This document shows, piece by piece, positions 34,082-42,274 of a stretch of 64,000 bases of DNA; within the stretch, counting starts at the first letter, position 1; the number at the start of each line of letters is the position of its first letter. The notes under the pieces are model-generated. The model did no database searches and was not told the origin of the DNA. It saw only the letters and a list, made by a program, of their open reading frames with translations. The position numbers and the translations under genes were made by a program. The stretch is from JANMDS01 sp031430575 (GTDB taxonomy: Bacteria; Pseudomonadota; Gammaproteobacteria; Burkholderiales; Casimicrobiaceae), in assembly GCA_031430575.1 (NCBI GenBank), contig JANPBT010000073.1:1-64000 (forward strand). The letters run 5' to 3'.

Positions 34082-35659
34082 ATGGACTACGCGCTGCCGC
34101 AATACCCCTTTACGCCACCGCCAGCGGGGCGCGACCATCACAGCGTTGCCATTATTGGCGGCGGCCTCACGGGATTAACGCTTGCCAACGATCTCGTGCA
34201 GCGGGGCATTGATGTCGTGCTGCTAGACGAAGACGATACCGTTGGCGTGCGCGGTGCATCATCGCGGGGCATTTGCTATGCTCAAAAATCGTTGGAGATT
34301 TTTAAGCGACTGGGCATTTTTGAGCGCATCAAAATCAAAGGCGTGCAATGGAGCGTCGGGCGCACTTTCGCGGGCGACGACGAAATTTACGCCTTTGATC
34401 TTGCGCAGCAGAGCACGCATGATGCCTCTCTTCAACCGCCATTTATCAATCTGCAGCAGTTTTATGTCGAGTGGTATTTGGTCGAAAAAGTGCTCGAAAC
34501 TGCGCCGCAGGTATTGCGCTGGAAAAATAAACTCACCGCCATTTCGCAAACTGTAAATGGTGTCAAGCTCACGGTGGAAACGCCGGCGGGCGTCTATACC
34601 TGCGGCGCAGATTTCGTCGTAGATTGCTCCGGCGGCAATAGTTTCGTCCGTGCGGCGCTGGGCTTGAATGCACCGCGCGCTACCGGCGTTGATCGCTGGT
34701 GCATTTCTGATGTTAAATTTAAGCATCATCCGCCGAAAGAGCGCTGGACGTGGATTAAAGCGCCGTTTAACGACGACCGTGCGGTTTGGCAGCATTTAAT
34801 GGCCGATGATGTTTGGCGATTAGATTATCAAATGTCGGTCAATGATGATCCAGAATATGTCAGTCGTCGCGATGTCGTCGAAGAGCGATTGCGCAGGCAT
34901 TTTGGCGACGATGTGCCGTTTGAGTTGGTCTGGGTTGGGTCTTATAGCTACCGCGATATGCTGGTAGATGAATTTCGCAACGGGCGTGTTTTTTTTGCTG
35001 GCGACGCCGCGCATATCATGAGCCCTTTCGGCGCGCGCGGGGGCAATAGCGGCATTCAAGACGCTGATAATTTGGGCTGGAAGTTAGCGCTGGTCGTGCA
35101 AGGTCGTGCGGGCGAAGCGCTGCTCGATAGTTATCATGACGAGCGCCGCGCCGCCGCGCAAATCAATATCACCGCCACTGCACGCACCAACCGATTTCTA
35201 ACGCCGCGTTCACGTGTCGAGCATTGGTTGCGCAATGCCGTGATCGATCTCGCGCGCACGCAGCCCTTTGCCCGCGCGCTGGTCAATACCGGCAGACTCT
35301 CGATTGCCTCAACGTATTCAAATTCGCCACTCAATTTAGGCCGCGGCGGAGGCAAAAGCATTCAGAACGTACGCCTCGATGCCCACGATGATCTGGTGAG
35401 TTTCATCGCCCGCTATGGCGGTAAAACATTGCTCATTGCAAGAAGTAAAAACTGCGCCGCAGGCATGAATGCAGCCGCGATGGAGAAAGACTTCCCCGTG
35501 CGCTGCGCGATTTTGCGCTCAAGCGAAAGCGCGCTCGCAGCCCAGCTCAGTCTAAACGACGGTGAGATTGCCATCGTTCGCCCCGATCTGCATCATGCAG
35601 GCAACGTACCTGCGGCGCAGATTCAGGCTATTTTTAAAAAATCAGGATTGTTTTTATGA
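34082..35659 (+). CDS. FAD-dependent aromatic-type monooxygenase
   Basis: A 525-residue flavoprotein of the PHBH/MhpA fold. The dinucleotide site is VAIIGGGLTGLTLANDL (about residues 22-38); a basic GVRGASSRGICY motif and the second FAD motif RVFFAGDAAHIMSPFGARGG are present. It probably hydroxylates an aromatic or related small molecule with NAD(P)H and O2; the substrate cannot be told. Its stop overlaps the DUF2783 gene (ATGA), a partner commonly found beside this type of oxidoreductase. It carries three exact dispersed repeats and one variant: TAPQV, YTCGAD, NCAAGM and VPAAQI, four different peptides from one repeat. Confidence 0.88.
   Translation: MDYALPQYPFTPPPAGRDHHSVAIIGGGLTGLTLANDLVQRGIDVVLLDEDDTVGVRGASSRGICYAQKSLEIFKRLGIFERIKIKGVQWSVGRTFAGDDEIYAFDLAQQSTHDASLQPPFINLQQFYVEWYLVEKVLETAPQVLRWKNKLTAISQTVNGVKLTVETPAGVYTCGADFVVDCSGGNSFVRAALGLNAPRATGVDRWCISDVKFKHHPPKERWTWIKAPFNDDRAVWQHLMADDVWRLDYQMSVNDDPEYVSRRDVVEERLRRHFGDDVPFELVWVGSYSYRDMLVDEFRNGRVFFAGDAAHIMSPFGARGGNSGIQDADNLGWKLALVVQGRAGEALLDSYHDERRAAAQINITATARTNRFLTPRSRVEHWLRNAVIDLARTQPFARALVNTGRLSIASTYSNSPLNLGRGGGKSIQNVRLDAHDDLVSFIARYGGKTLLIARSKNCAAGMNAAAMEKDFPVRCAILRSSESALAAQLSLNDGEIAIVRPDLHHAGNVPAAQIQAIFKKSGLFL
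34498..34515 (+). repeat. Dispersed 14-bp repeat inside FAD monooxygenase gene
   Basis: AACTGCGCCGCAGGTATT; read as TAPQV. Confidence 0.93.
34596..34613 (-). repeat. Dispersed 14-bp repeat inside FAD monooxygenase gene
   Basis: ATACCTGCGGCGCAGATT; read as YTCGAD. Opposite in orientation to the copy 80 bp upstream. Confidence 0.93.
35450..35466 (+). repeat. Variant dispersed repeat inside FAD monooxygenase gene
   Basis: AACTGCGCCGCAGGCAT, one mismatch in the core; read as NCAAGM. Confidence 0.75.
35607..35623 (-). repeat. Dispersed 14-bp repeat inside FAD monooxygenase gene
   Basis: TACCTGCGGCGCAGATT; read as VPAAQI, 12 codons before the stop. Confidence 0.93.
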
Positions 35660-35841
35660 ACATCAATTCCAACATTCAACTGCCCGATGATTTTTACGCT
35701 GCGCTCATTGAGGCGCACGACGGCCTGAGCGAGCAGGAAAGTTTCGAGCTTAATGCCCGCATAGTTTTTTTGCTCGCAAATCAAATTGGGGATGCAGCGG
35801 TGTTGCAGAAATGCGTTGATGTTGCGCGGGCTGCAGGTTAA
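35656..35841 (+). CDS. DUF2783 family small protein
   Basis: A 61-residue protein with the family pattern DDFYAALIEAHDGLSEQES, then LNARIVFLLANQIGDAAVL. It is coupled to the FAD monooxygenase by a four-base ATGA overlap, consistent with the family usually accompanying such oxidoreductases. Two or three helices are predicted and no catalytic residues are seen; an accessory or stabilising role is inference. Confidence 0.85.
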   Translation: MNINSNIQLPDDFYAALIEAHDGLSEQESFELNARIVFLLANQIGDAAVLQKCVDVARAAG

Positions 35842-35866
35842 ATCCACGCCATTGATGGTCTGCTTT

Positions 35867-36616
35867 TTACGTTTCTGGCGCATCATCCGTTTCGGTAAAG
35901 AGTTGTTGCAGCCGCTTCGGATAATGGCTCAAGAAGTCGCGGGTCACCGTGTAATGCGCGGTCTCTTCATATGCAATCGGCGCAATCCCGGCATCACTAA
36001 ATTGATAAATCGTCGCCTTGGGGTAGGCCAGCAAAATCGGTGAATGCGTGGCAATAATGAGTTGTGATTTTTCTTGCACCAATTCATCAATGCGCTTGAG
36101 TGCCGCGAGCTGACGTGCAGGCGAAAGCGCGGCTTCTGGCTCATCGAGAATGAAAAAACCTTGGCCACGAAATTTGTGCAGCATGAGCGCCATGAACGAC
36201 TCGCCATGCGATTGCGCGTGCAGAGATTTTCCGCCGTAGGCATCGAGATAGCCAATGTCATCCATGTAGGTGGCAAGATTAAAGAAGCTTTCTGCACGCA
36301 AGAAAAATTCATTGCGCGGCTTTGCCAGCCCGCGGCTGAGGCGCAAATACTCGTGTAGGTTTGATGTCGTTTGCGCAGTCGAGAAATTAGCGTTGCGCGT
36401 GCCGCCCTCGGGTGAAAAGCCCCACGCCAGCGCGATAGCTTCGAGCAAGGTTGATTTGCCAGAACCATTTTCGCCAACGAAAAAAGTCACGCTCGGGTGC
36501 AGCGCAAGGCTTAAAAAATCTTGCAATGCCGGGATCGTGAACGGAAATTGCGCGGCGAATTCCGCTTCTGGCGCGCGCAGCGAAATTGATTTCAAAAATG
36601 AATCGGGCTTCATCAC
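35867..36616 (-). CDS. AAA family ATPase (ABC/RecF-like, AAA_21 type)
   Basis: A 249-residue ATPase with Walker A FFVGENGSGKSTLLEAIALA (about residues 44-63), signature-like SHGESFMAL, Walker B GFFILDEPEAALSP and a switch His in IIATHSPILLAYP. The small size and single head match stand-alone SMC-like ATPases of unknown substrate. It may act in nucleic-acid handling or as half of a defence or toxin pair, but no partner gene is adjacent. The second Met is an equally possible start. Only 25 bp separate it from the convergent DUF2783 gene. Confidence 0.88.
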   Translation of the reverse strand: MMKPDSFLKSISLRAPEAEFAAQFPFTIPALQDFLSLALHPSVTFFVGENGSGKSTLLEAIALAWGFSPEGGTRNANFSTAQTTSNLHEYLRLSRGLAKPRNEFFLRAESFFNLATYMDDIGYLDAYGGKSLHAQSHGESFMALMLHKFRGQGFFILDEPEAALSPARQLAALKRIDELVQEKSQLIIATHSPILLAYPKATIYQFSDAGIAPIAYEETAHYTVTRDFLSHYPKRLQQLFTETDDAPET

Positions 36617-36633
36617 TATATCGCGTTAGGGGC

Positions 36634-36652
36634 AATACCTGCGGCGCAGATT
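36634..36652 (-). repeat. Dispersed 14-bp repeat, full form
   Basis: AATACCTGCGGCGCAGATT, intergenic, between the minus-strand metallo-hydrolase and ATPase genes. Confidence 0.95.
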
Positions 36653-36668
36653 GAGCGCTTTTTTGGCA

Positions 36669-37628
36669 TTATTCTTGCAGCGCTGCCCACATTTCTTTAT
36701 CGCGTTGCGCCGTCCAAATGCGCGGGTGCTTAATGCCGCTCGCTTCGTCCACCGCGCGGGTCACGTCGAACGGTAAGCAATGCTCATAGATAAATACGCC
36801 GCCAAACGTTGGGTCCATTACTTTGCGGGTGTCGGCCATAATTTCCTTTAAGTTTTTCTTCGCAGCCACGCCCGCTTTCGCCGCTCCAAATAAATCGCTC
36901 ACCCAGCGCTTGGTGTAGGCGATGCCCGCCGCCACTTGCGCTTCGCCAATCAGGGCTTCGCCGCGGCCGGGCACGAGCGCCACTGGCTGCATCGCTGCCA
37001 GCGCATCGAGCGTGGCTGGCCATTCTTCGAGTTGCGCATCTCCCGTATAAACCCCGGCGTTGTATTCCACTAAATCGCCGGAGAAGCAGATTTTTTGTGA
37101 TGGAATCCAAGCAATCGTGTCGCCCCTAGTGTGCCCAGCGCCGATTTGCATGAGCTTAACTTCAAGCGCGCCCAAATGCAGCGTCATTTCTTTCTCAAAC
37201 ACCATCGTCGGCCAGGTTAATCCTGGGATCGATTCCACCTCGTTAAACAAGCGTGGAAATCGCTCGATCTCGCTTTGCATATCTTGCGCGCCGCGCTCAA
37301 CGATAAGCTCATAGGTGCCGCGCGACGCAATGATTTCAGTCGCGCCTTCTGCGAAATAAGCCGATGCACCCAACACGCGCACGGCATGATAGTGCGAGAG
37401 CACCACATATTTAATCGGCTTATCGGTGACGGAGCGGATGCACTTGATAAGCGCTTGCGCCATCACTGGCGTCGCGGTGGTGTCAATCACCATCACCGCG
37501 TTGTCGCCAATAATCACTCCCGAGTTTGGGTCGCCCTCAGTGGTAAAAGCGTAGGCATTTTCAGAAAGCTTAATGAACGAAGCTTTTTTTTCGGTTAAGT
37601 CAGATTGGGAGGCGAAGGCTTTAGGCAT
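36669..37628 (-). CDS. Metallo-beta-lactamase-fold hydrolase
   Basis: A 319-residue MBL-fold protein. Core motifs are GDNAVMVIDTTATP, LSHYHAVRVLGA (usual HxHxDH reduced to HYHAVRV), GAGHTRGDTIAWIP and CFSGDLVEYNAGVY. Loss of the Asp and second His of the first motif suggests a modified metal site, as in several branches of this superfamily. The substrate is unknown. A broken duplicate of its first roughly 90 codons lies about 2.4 kb away at 39.8-40.05 kb. A dispersed repeat follows the gene. Confidence 0.88.
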   Translation of the reverse strand: MPKAFASQSDLTEKKASFIKLSENAYAFTTEGDPNSGVIIGDNAVMVIDTTATPVMAQALIKCIRSVTDKPIKYVVLSHYHAVRVLGASAYFAEGATEIIASRGTYELIVERGAQDMQSEIERFPRLFNEVESIPGLTWPTMVFEKEMTLHLGALEVKLMQIGAGHTRGDTIAWIPSQKICFSGDLVEYNAGVYTGDAQLEEWPATLDALAAMQPVALVPGRGEALIGEAQVAAGIAYTKRWVSDLFGAAKAGVAAKKNLKEIMADTRKVMDPTFGGVFIYEHCLPFDVTRAVDEASGIKHPRIWTAQRDKEMWAALQE

Positions 37629-37678
37629 CGAAGGCTTTCATTTCATTGCAATAGGAAGAGTGTAGCCAGTGACTGTGA

Positions 37679-39709
37679 TTAAGGCGAATTCGCCAGACAA
37701 AAGCGCACGCCCTCGTTAGTCCATTTGGCGCGTCCCATCTCGCCGGTATCTTGCGAGTTGAAGCGGTGATTGCTGTCCTTCGTCGGGTAGCCGTTGTTGT
37801 ACCAGCGGCGCACGCCAACGGAATTGCCTGCGCAGAAAAAATTCTCTGGATCAGTGGTGAGGGCGTAAAACGCAGCGTTCGTTTCTAAAATCCAGCCCGG
37901 GTCTTTGGCGACGCGCGCGCATTCATCAGGATCAATAGTGTAGAAATGCGAGTTCGGGCCGATGCGCTTGCCGCTGCTATTAAGCGCTGGGTTGCCATAA
38001 AACCTGCAAACGGCTAACGCACCCGCTGGCGCGCTGGCCGCATCTTTCCATGCGCCCCACGCATAGCCCGTGCGCATCCAGCCTGCGCCTGCAGCCCCTT
38101 GGTCAATGCCTTTGGCTTCCGCGCCTTCGAGCGTAACGAAGAAATGACCGAGCGCGGTGTTGTAGAACTCAACGAGCGCAGTTTTATTGGATGGAGTTGC
38201 GCTCGCCTCGTACTGTATTTGCAATAAATCAAAGCTCCAGCGCTTTTCGTTAACGGTTACGCTGATGTAGACGCTCTCCGTCGTCCCGAGCGGCAGGGCG
38301 GGCGCGATGAGCACCTTTCGGGTGGCGTCGTACGTCCATCGATTAGCAGTCTCGGCTGAGTAATCATTACCAAGATAAGATGAGCTACGGGTCGAAACGG
38401 TCGCATTGCCACCCACATTTTCAAATGCGATTGGCACCTGCACCTCGCCGATTGTGGAGTGCTTAAAACGCCCGCTAGCGTTTAAAAACCGCGCGCCGCC
38501 GTCGGCTGAGCTCGCAAACGCGCGTACGTTCCCTTCCGAGCTGGTCACCGTCATCGCAGGGGTAAAGTCGCCCGTGAGATCGTAGCGATAGATCGTTGGC
38601 GATCCGAGCTTGAGGCAGAAAGTGTTGAACCCATCTGTGCCGGTTTCGATGCAGGCGCGCACGCCTTGCCACGCGGTTTCGCCGGGAGCGAGCAGGAGAT
38701 TGCCGCCATATCCGCCGCGAACCTCAATTTTTTGATTTTCTACGATAAGCTCCCGGATCGTAATGCCGCGAAAGCCTAAGTAAGAAAAATTGGTCACCAA
38801 TTTTCCTGCTCTACGCGTGACTTCGCTGCCATATTGATCCGCGCGCAAGTCGGATTTAATTTGAGATTTGACCGCGAGCGTGGATCGATCAAGCGCGACG
38901 ATTGCGCGCAAAAAATCCCATTGCAAACGAAGCTCAAGATCGCCCTGAGATTTTGGATCGATACCAATGCGCAAGACCTGCACGCCAAGACCGCCGCTCG
39001 GGCTTTGCAGCGAAGCGCCGATGTTGCGGCTCGCAAGTTTCTTGCCATCGAGATCGAAGCTGTGCGCGTACGCGACGGCATCACCGGCTTCAAGCTCATC
39101 GCGCACAACATTGATGACACCTCCCGCCAGCGCAAAATCACTTGAGCGGGTTGGAAAGGTCATCAACGCGCTTACTTTTCCATCACTCAAGGAAATCTTT
39201 TCAAAGCGTTCTAACGGCGCTTGGGTAGAGTTTGTTCGGCGAACCACAAGCGTATTGCCGTCGAGCGCAAATTGGCGCCCTTCAAACGACACACCATCCG
39301 AAATGCTGACGTTGGCCAGCATCGCGCCAGTACGCGACCAAACCGAAAACTCTGAAACGGTGAGCGCTTCCTGAAGCGGGTTGAGGTCATATTGCGCGAT
39401 CAATACCTCGCCCACAGAAACGAGCGAAGATAAACCCCGACCACTCACGGACTTTGTGTTGATCGAAAACGTGCCTAACGCCGCACCGCCTGCGCTACAG
39501 CGATAGACGGTTTGCACGCCATCAATCGCGCCCGTAGTGCCAAACTCTTGCTCACCAGCGTAGAGCAACGTTTCGCCGCTGACATCGCCAATGCGTTGTG
39601 GATTAGGCGTTGCAGCGAAAAGTAGTGATGACGAAAGCGCGAGCGTCGCAAAAAGCGCAATGTGCAGAAAACGAAGAAGACTATGTTTGGTGGAATGCAA
39701 CATCATCAT
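37679..39709 (-). CDS. Exported protein with C-terminal DUF5648 domain
   Basis: A 676-residue protein with a signal peptide (hydrophobic core about residues 11-31, ending LFAA). The N-terminal 500 residues look like repeated beta strands, possibly a propeller (QYDLNPLQEAL, RFEKISLSDGKV, HSFDLDGKKLAS). The C-terminal 165 residues match DUF5648: VEFYNTALGHFFVTLEGAEA, GWMRTGYAWGAWK, VCRFYGNPAL and NSHFYTIDPDECARV. DUF5648 occurs at the C-terminus of many secreted proteins of this group. The molecular role is unknown. Confidence 0.8.
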   Translation of the reverse strand: MMMLHSTKHSLLRFLHIALFATLALSSSLLFAATPNPQRIGDVSGETLLYAGEQEFGTTGAIDGVQTVYRCSAGGAALGTFSINTKSVSGRGLSSLVSVGEVLIAQYDLNPLQEALTVSEFSVWSRTGAMLANVSISDGVSFEGRQFALDGNTLVVRRTNSTQAPLERFEKISLSDGKVSALMTFPTRSSDFALAGGVINVVRDELEAGDAVAYAHSFDLDGKKLASRNIGASLQSPSGGLGVQVLRIGIDPKSQGDLELRLQWDFLRAIVALDRSTLAVKSQIKSDLRADQYGSEVTRRAGKLVTNFSYLGFRGITIRELIVENQKIEVRGGYGGNLLLAPGETAWQGVRACIETGTDGFNTFCLKLGSPTIYRYDLTGDFTPAMTVTSSEGNVRAFASSADGGARFLNASGRFKHSTIGEVQVPIAFENVGGNATVSTRSSSYLGNDYSAETANRWTYDATRKVLIAPALPLGTTESVYISVTVNEKRWSFDLLQIQYEASATPSNKTALVEFYNTALGHFFVTLEGAEAKGIDQGAAGAGWMRTGYAWGAWKDAASAPAGALAVCRFYGNPALNSSGKRIGPNSHFYTIDPDECARVAKDPGWILETNAAFYALTTDPENFFCAGNSVGVRRWYNNGYPTKDSNHRFNSQDTGEMGRAKWTNEGVRFCLANSP

Positions 39710-39777
39710 GATGCCCTAGTATCCAAATCGAGAACTCACTATAACCGACGCACCTGTGAAACCTTTTTGAACCTCAG

Positions 39778-40053
39778 ATGCGATATTAAACGATGCGCCG
39801 ATTGCGCGCATCGCGTAGTATGAGAGTGCGCGTATTTGATCGGCTCATCGGCCACTGAGCGCATGCACTTGACGAGCGCTTGCGCCATCAAAAGCGTAGC
39901 GATGGTGGCGAACACCATCACCGCGTTGTCTTCAATAACCACGCCCGACTTCGTATCTCCCTTGGTAGTAAATGCATACGCATTTTCAGAAAGACTAATG
40001 AACGAGGCATTCTTTTCGGTGAGATCAGATTGTGAGGCGAAGGCTTTAGGCTT
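39778..40053 (-). pseudogene. Truncated duplicate of the MBL-fold hydrolase gene
   Basis: The minus strand translates to KPKAFASQSDLTEKNASFIS, ENAYAFTTKGD, VVIEDNAVMVFATIAT and MAQALVKCMRSVADEPIKY, closely matching the first 90 codons of the hydrolase at 36.7-37.6 kb. The start codon is ATG to AAG, a one-base deletion follows the IKY codons, and homology fades near 39778. It is a dead partial duplication. It occupies most of the 607-bp gap between the DUF5648 gene and phnD; the rest holds two dispersed repeat copies and the phnD leader. Confidence 0.85.
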
Positions 40054-40086
40054 GATTTACAGTAAAGGACGATCAAAAATGCATAA

Positions 40087-40102
40087 TTCTGCGCCGCAGG
40101 TA
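40087..40102 (+). repeat. Dispersed 14-bp repeat
   Basis: TTCTGCGCCGCAGGTA, intergenic, between the broken hydrolase copy and phnD. Confidence 0.93.
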
Positions 40103-40234
40103 CGAATGTTTCGCGCTATTTTTTTAGCGTTGCAGAAAATGCGCCATGCTTAGCGAAATTAAATTAGCAGTTGCATGGACTGAATGAAAATCACCGCAGC
40201 GCGCCGTTTTTTTTTTTGTTGCGGTAGGCGGGCT

Positions 40235-40252
40235 ATACCTTCGGCGCAGATT
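40235..40252 (-). repeat. Variant dispersed repeat upstream of phnD
   Basis: ATACCTTCGGCGCAGATT, one mismatch in the core; intergenic. Confidence 0.7.
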
Positions 40253-40316
40253 AGTCGGTAGTTTCATACAAACAGGAAAACACCGTTTGAACGAAGAATC
40301 ACTTAAGGAGTGCATC

Positions 40317-41330
40317 ATGTTTGTTAAGAGCATTTTGGTCGCAATCTGCGCCGCAGGTATGTCGTTTTCCGCGTTCGCCGCGCCTGATAATTGCAAAAAT
40401 CGAGGAGAACTCGACGGCAATTATTGCGATGAAAATAATGATCTCGTCGCCGACTTGCCGAAAGATCAGAAGCGTTGGAAAAACCCTTCGACCCTCGTGT
40501 GGGCGTATACCCCGGTCGAAGACCCGGCGGTTTATGAAAAGATTTTCACCCCGTTTACTGAGCATTTAAAGCAGTGCACCGGTAAGAAGGTCGTCTTCTT
40601 CCAAGTTCAGAGTAATGCCGCAGAAATAGAAGCAATGCGCTCCGGACGCTTGCATGTGGCAGGCTTCTCGACTGGTCCAACGGCTTTTGCGGTGAACGTG
40701 GCCGGGGCAATTCCGTTTGCCGTGAAAGGCAGCGCGAAAGAGTTTCAGGGCTACAACTTAATCGTGATCACCAAAGCTTCGGGCGGCATTCAGAAGATTG
40801 CAGATTTGAAGGGCAAAAAAGTGGCGCATACGTCCCCGTCATCTAACAGCGGCAACATGGCGCCGCGCGCGCTTTTCCCGTCCGAGGGCGTCACGCCTGA
40901 AAAAGATTACACCGTGGTCTATTCTGGCAAGCACGATTCTTCGATTTTGGGTGTGCAAAAAGGCGATTACGACGCTGCGCCGGTCGCATCGGATGTCTAT
41001 GAGCGCATGGTGCGTCGCGGGCAAGTAAAAGAAAGCGATTTCCGCATCGTTTATCGCAGCAAAAAATTCCCGACGTCGAGCTTTGCTTATGCGCATGATT
41101 TAGAGCCAAAGCTTGCAGATAAATTGGTGACCTGCTTTTACGATTATCGCTTCAACGATGAGATGAAAAAAGCATTTGATGGCGCGGACCGCTTCTTCCC
41201 GATTAATTACAAAACGACCTGGGAGCCTGTGCGTGACGTGGCGAAAGCTGGCGGCGAGTCTTTTGGGCGCTCTGGGTACGATAAAGAAACCAAGCGGGAA
41301 GCAGAAGCGGCTGCAAAAAAGAAGCAGTGA
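40317..41330 (+). CDS. phnD: Phosphonate/phosphite-type ABC transporter substrate-binding protein
   Basis: Periplasmic binding protein of the PhnD/PtxB family, 337 residues. The ATG at 40317 has an AAGGAG SD at 40305-40310 and gives a signal peptide MFVKSILVAICAAGMSFSAFA; a dispersed repeat encodes its ICAAGM core. Family stretches are LVWAYTPVEDPAVYEKIFTP, VAGFSTGPTAFAVNV, DLKGKKVAHTSPSSNSGNMA and KGDYDAAPVASDVYERM. The C-terminus is a Lys-rich tail (EAAAKKKQ). The ligand may be phosphonate, phosphite or phosphate. It leads a D-C-E-E operon, and a hairpin separates it from phnC. Confidence 0.93.
   Translation: MFVKSILVAICAAGMSFSAFAAPDNCKNRGELDGNYCDENNDLVADLPKDQKRWKNPSTLVWAYTPVEDPAVYEKIFTPFTEHLKQCTGKKVVFFQVQSNAAEIEAMRSGRLHVAGFSTGPTAFAVNVAGAIPFAVKGSAKEFQGYNLIVITKASGGIQKIADLKGKKVAHTSPSSNSGNMAPRALFPSEGVTPEKDYTVVYSGKHDSSILGVQKGDYDAAPVASDVYERMVRRGQVKESDFRIVYRSKKFPTSSFAYAHDLEPKLADKLVTCFYDYRFNDEMKKAFDGADRFFPINYKTTWEPVRDVAKAGGESFGRSGYDKETKREAEAAAKKKQ
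40343..40360 (+). repeat. Dispersed 14-bp repeat inside phnD signal peptide
   Basis: AATCTGCGCCGCAGGTAT; read as ICAAGM, forming the middle of the export signal. Confidence 0.95.
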
Positions 41331-41406
41331 AATGGCGTGCGTAATGTGCGTTGACGCTGGCCACACTTTCATCGGTGCGCGACTTCAGCGCGAACGCGCC
41401 TTCATT

Positions 41407-41438
41407 GCGCGACTATTGGCTGCAGTCAATAGTCGCGC
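41407..41438 (+). other. Stem-loop between phnD and phnC
   Basis: A perfect 12-bp stem (41407-41418 with 41427-41438) with loop GCTGCAGT lies in the 139-bp gap. It may protect the phnD message or partly stop transcription so that more binding protein than ATPase is made, as is known for other ABC operons. Confidence 0.6.
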
Positions 41439-41469
41439 GTCAATCGTTTCCATTTAACGCGCGCGGGCC

Positions 41470-42228
41470 ATGAGCACCCTTTCAATTCAAAATCTTGTCA
41501 AAGCCTACGTCCCCGGGAAACCGGTGTTACGCGATATTTCATTAGACGTGGAAGGTAGCGGCATTACTGCGGTGATTGGGCCTTCGGGCACAGGCAAATC
41601 AACGTTGATACGCTGCATCAATCGGTTGGTTGACCCAACGTCTGGCATCATGATGTTTGAGGGCGCAGATCTTGCGAAGCTCTCGGGCGCGCCGTTGCGC
41701 GCAGCGCGGCGTCGCATCGGCATGGTGTTTCAAGAATATAACCTCGTCGAGCGCTTAAGCGTAATGGAAAATGTGCTCTCTGGGCGATTGGGCTACGTGA
41801 GCACCTGGACCGCCTGGCGGCGCAAGTTTGACGAGGCGGATATTCAAAAAGCGTTTGCACTTTTGCAGCGTGTTGGCTTGGCTGATTTTGCCAATCGGCG
41901 CGCCGATGCGCTCTCGGGTGGGCAGCGTCAGCGCGTGGGTATCGCGCGCGCGGTGATGCAATCGCCGGGGCTCTTGCTTGCCGATGAGCCGACCAGCTCG
42001 CTCGACCCGAAGACGTCGGTCGAAATTATGGAGCTGATGCGCGATCTCGCGGCGGAAAATAATATCCCGGTCATTATTAACATTCATCAGGTTGAGCTCG
42101 CTAAACGCTATGCCCAGCGCGTGATTGGTATGAGTGGCGGTTTAGTGGTTTACGATGGTGCGCCCAGCGGATTGAGCGGCGAAGTGCTGCAAAAAATATA
42201 TGGCGGCGAAGATTGGTTAGCGACGTGA
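41470..42228 (+). CDS. phnC: Phosphonate-type ABC transporter ATP-binding protein
   Basis: A 252-residue ABC ATPase with Walker A GPSGTGKSTLIRC, Q-loop FQEYNLVERLSV, signature ALSGGQRQRVGIARAV, Walker B LLLADEPTSSLDP and switch His in INIHQVELAKRYAQR. The segment VMENVLSGRLGYVSTW is typical for PhnC. It powers import with the two PhnE permeases downstream; PhnD supplies the substrate. The gap to phnE holds one dispersed repeat copy. Confidence 0.95.
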   Translation: MSTLSIQNLVKAYVPGKPVLRDISLDVEGSGITAVIGPSGTGKSTLIRCINRLVDPTSGIMMFEGADLAKLSGAPLRAARRRIGMVFQEYNLVERLSVMENVLSGRLGYVSTWTAWRRKFDEADIQKAFALLQRVGLADFANRRADALSGGQRQRVGIARAVMQSPGLLLADEPTSSLDPKTSVEIMELMRDLAAENNIPVIINIHQVELAKRYAQRVIGMSGGLVVYDGAPSGLSGEVLQKIYGGEDWLAT

Positions 42229-42242
42229 AGTCGCGCGCGCTC

Positions 42243-42261
42243 AATACCTGCGGCGCAGATT
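42243..42261 (-). repeat. Dispersed 14-bp repeat, full form, inside phn operon
   Basis: AATACCTGCGGCGCAGATT, in the 46-bp gap between phnC and the first phnE. Confidence 0.95.
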
Positions 42262-42274
42262 TGGCCGATTTACG

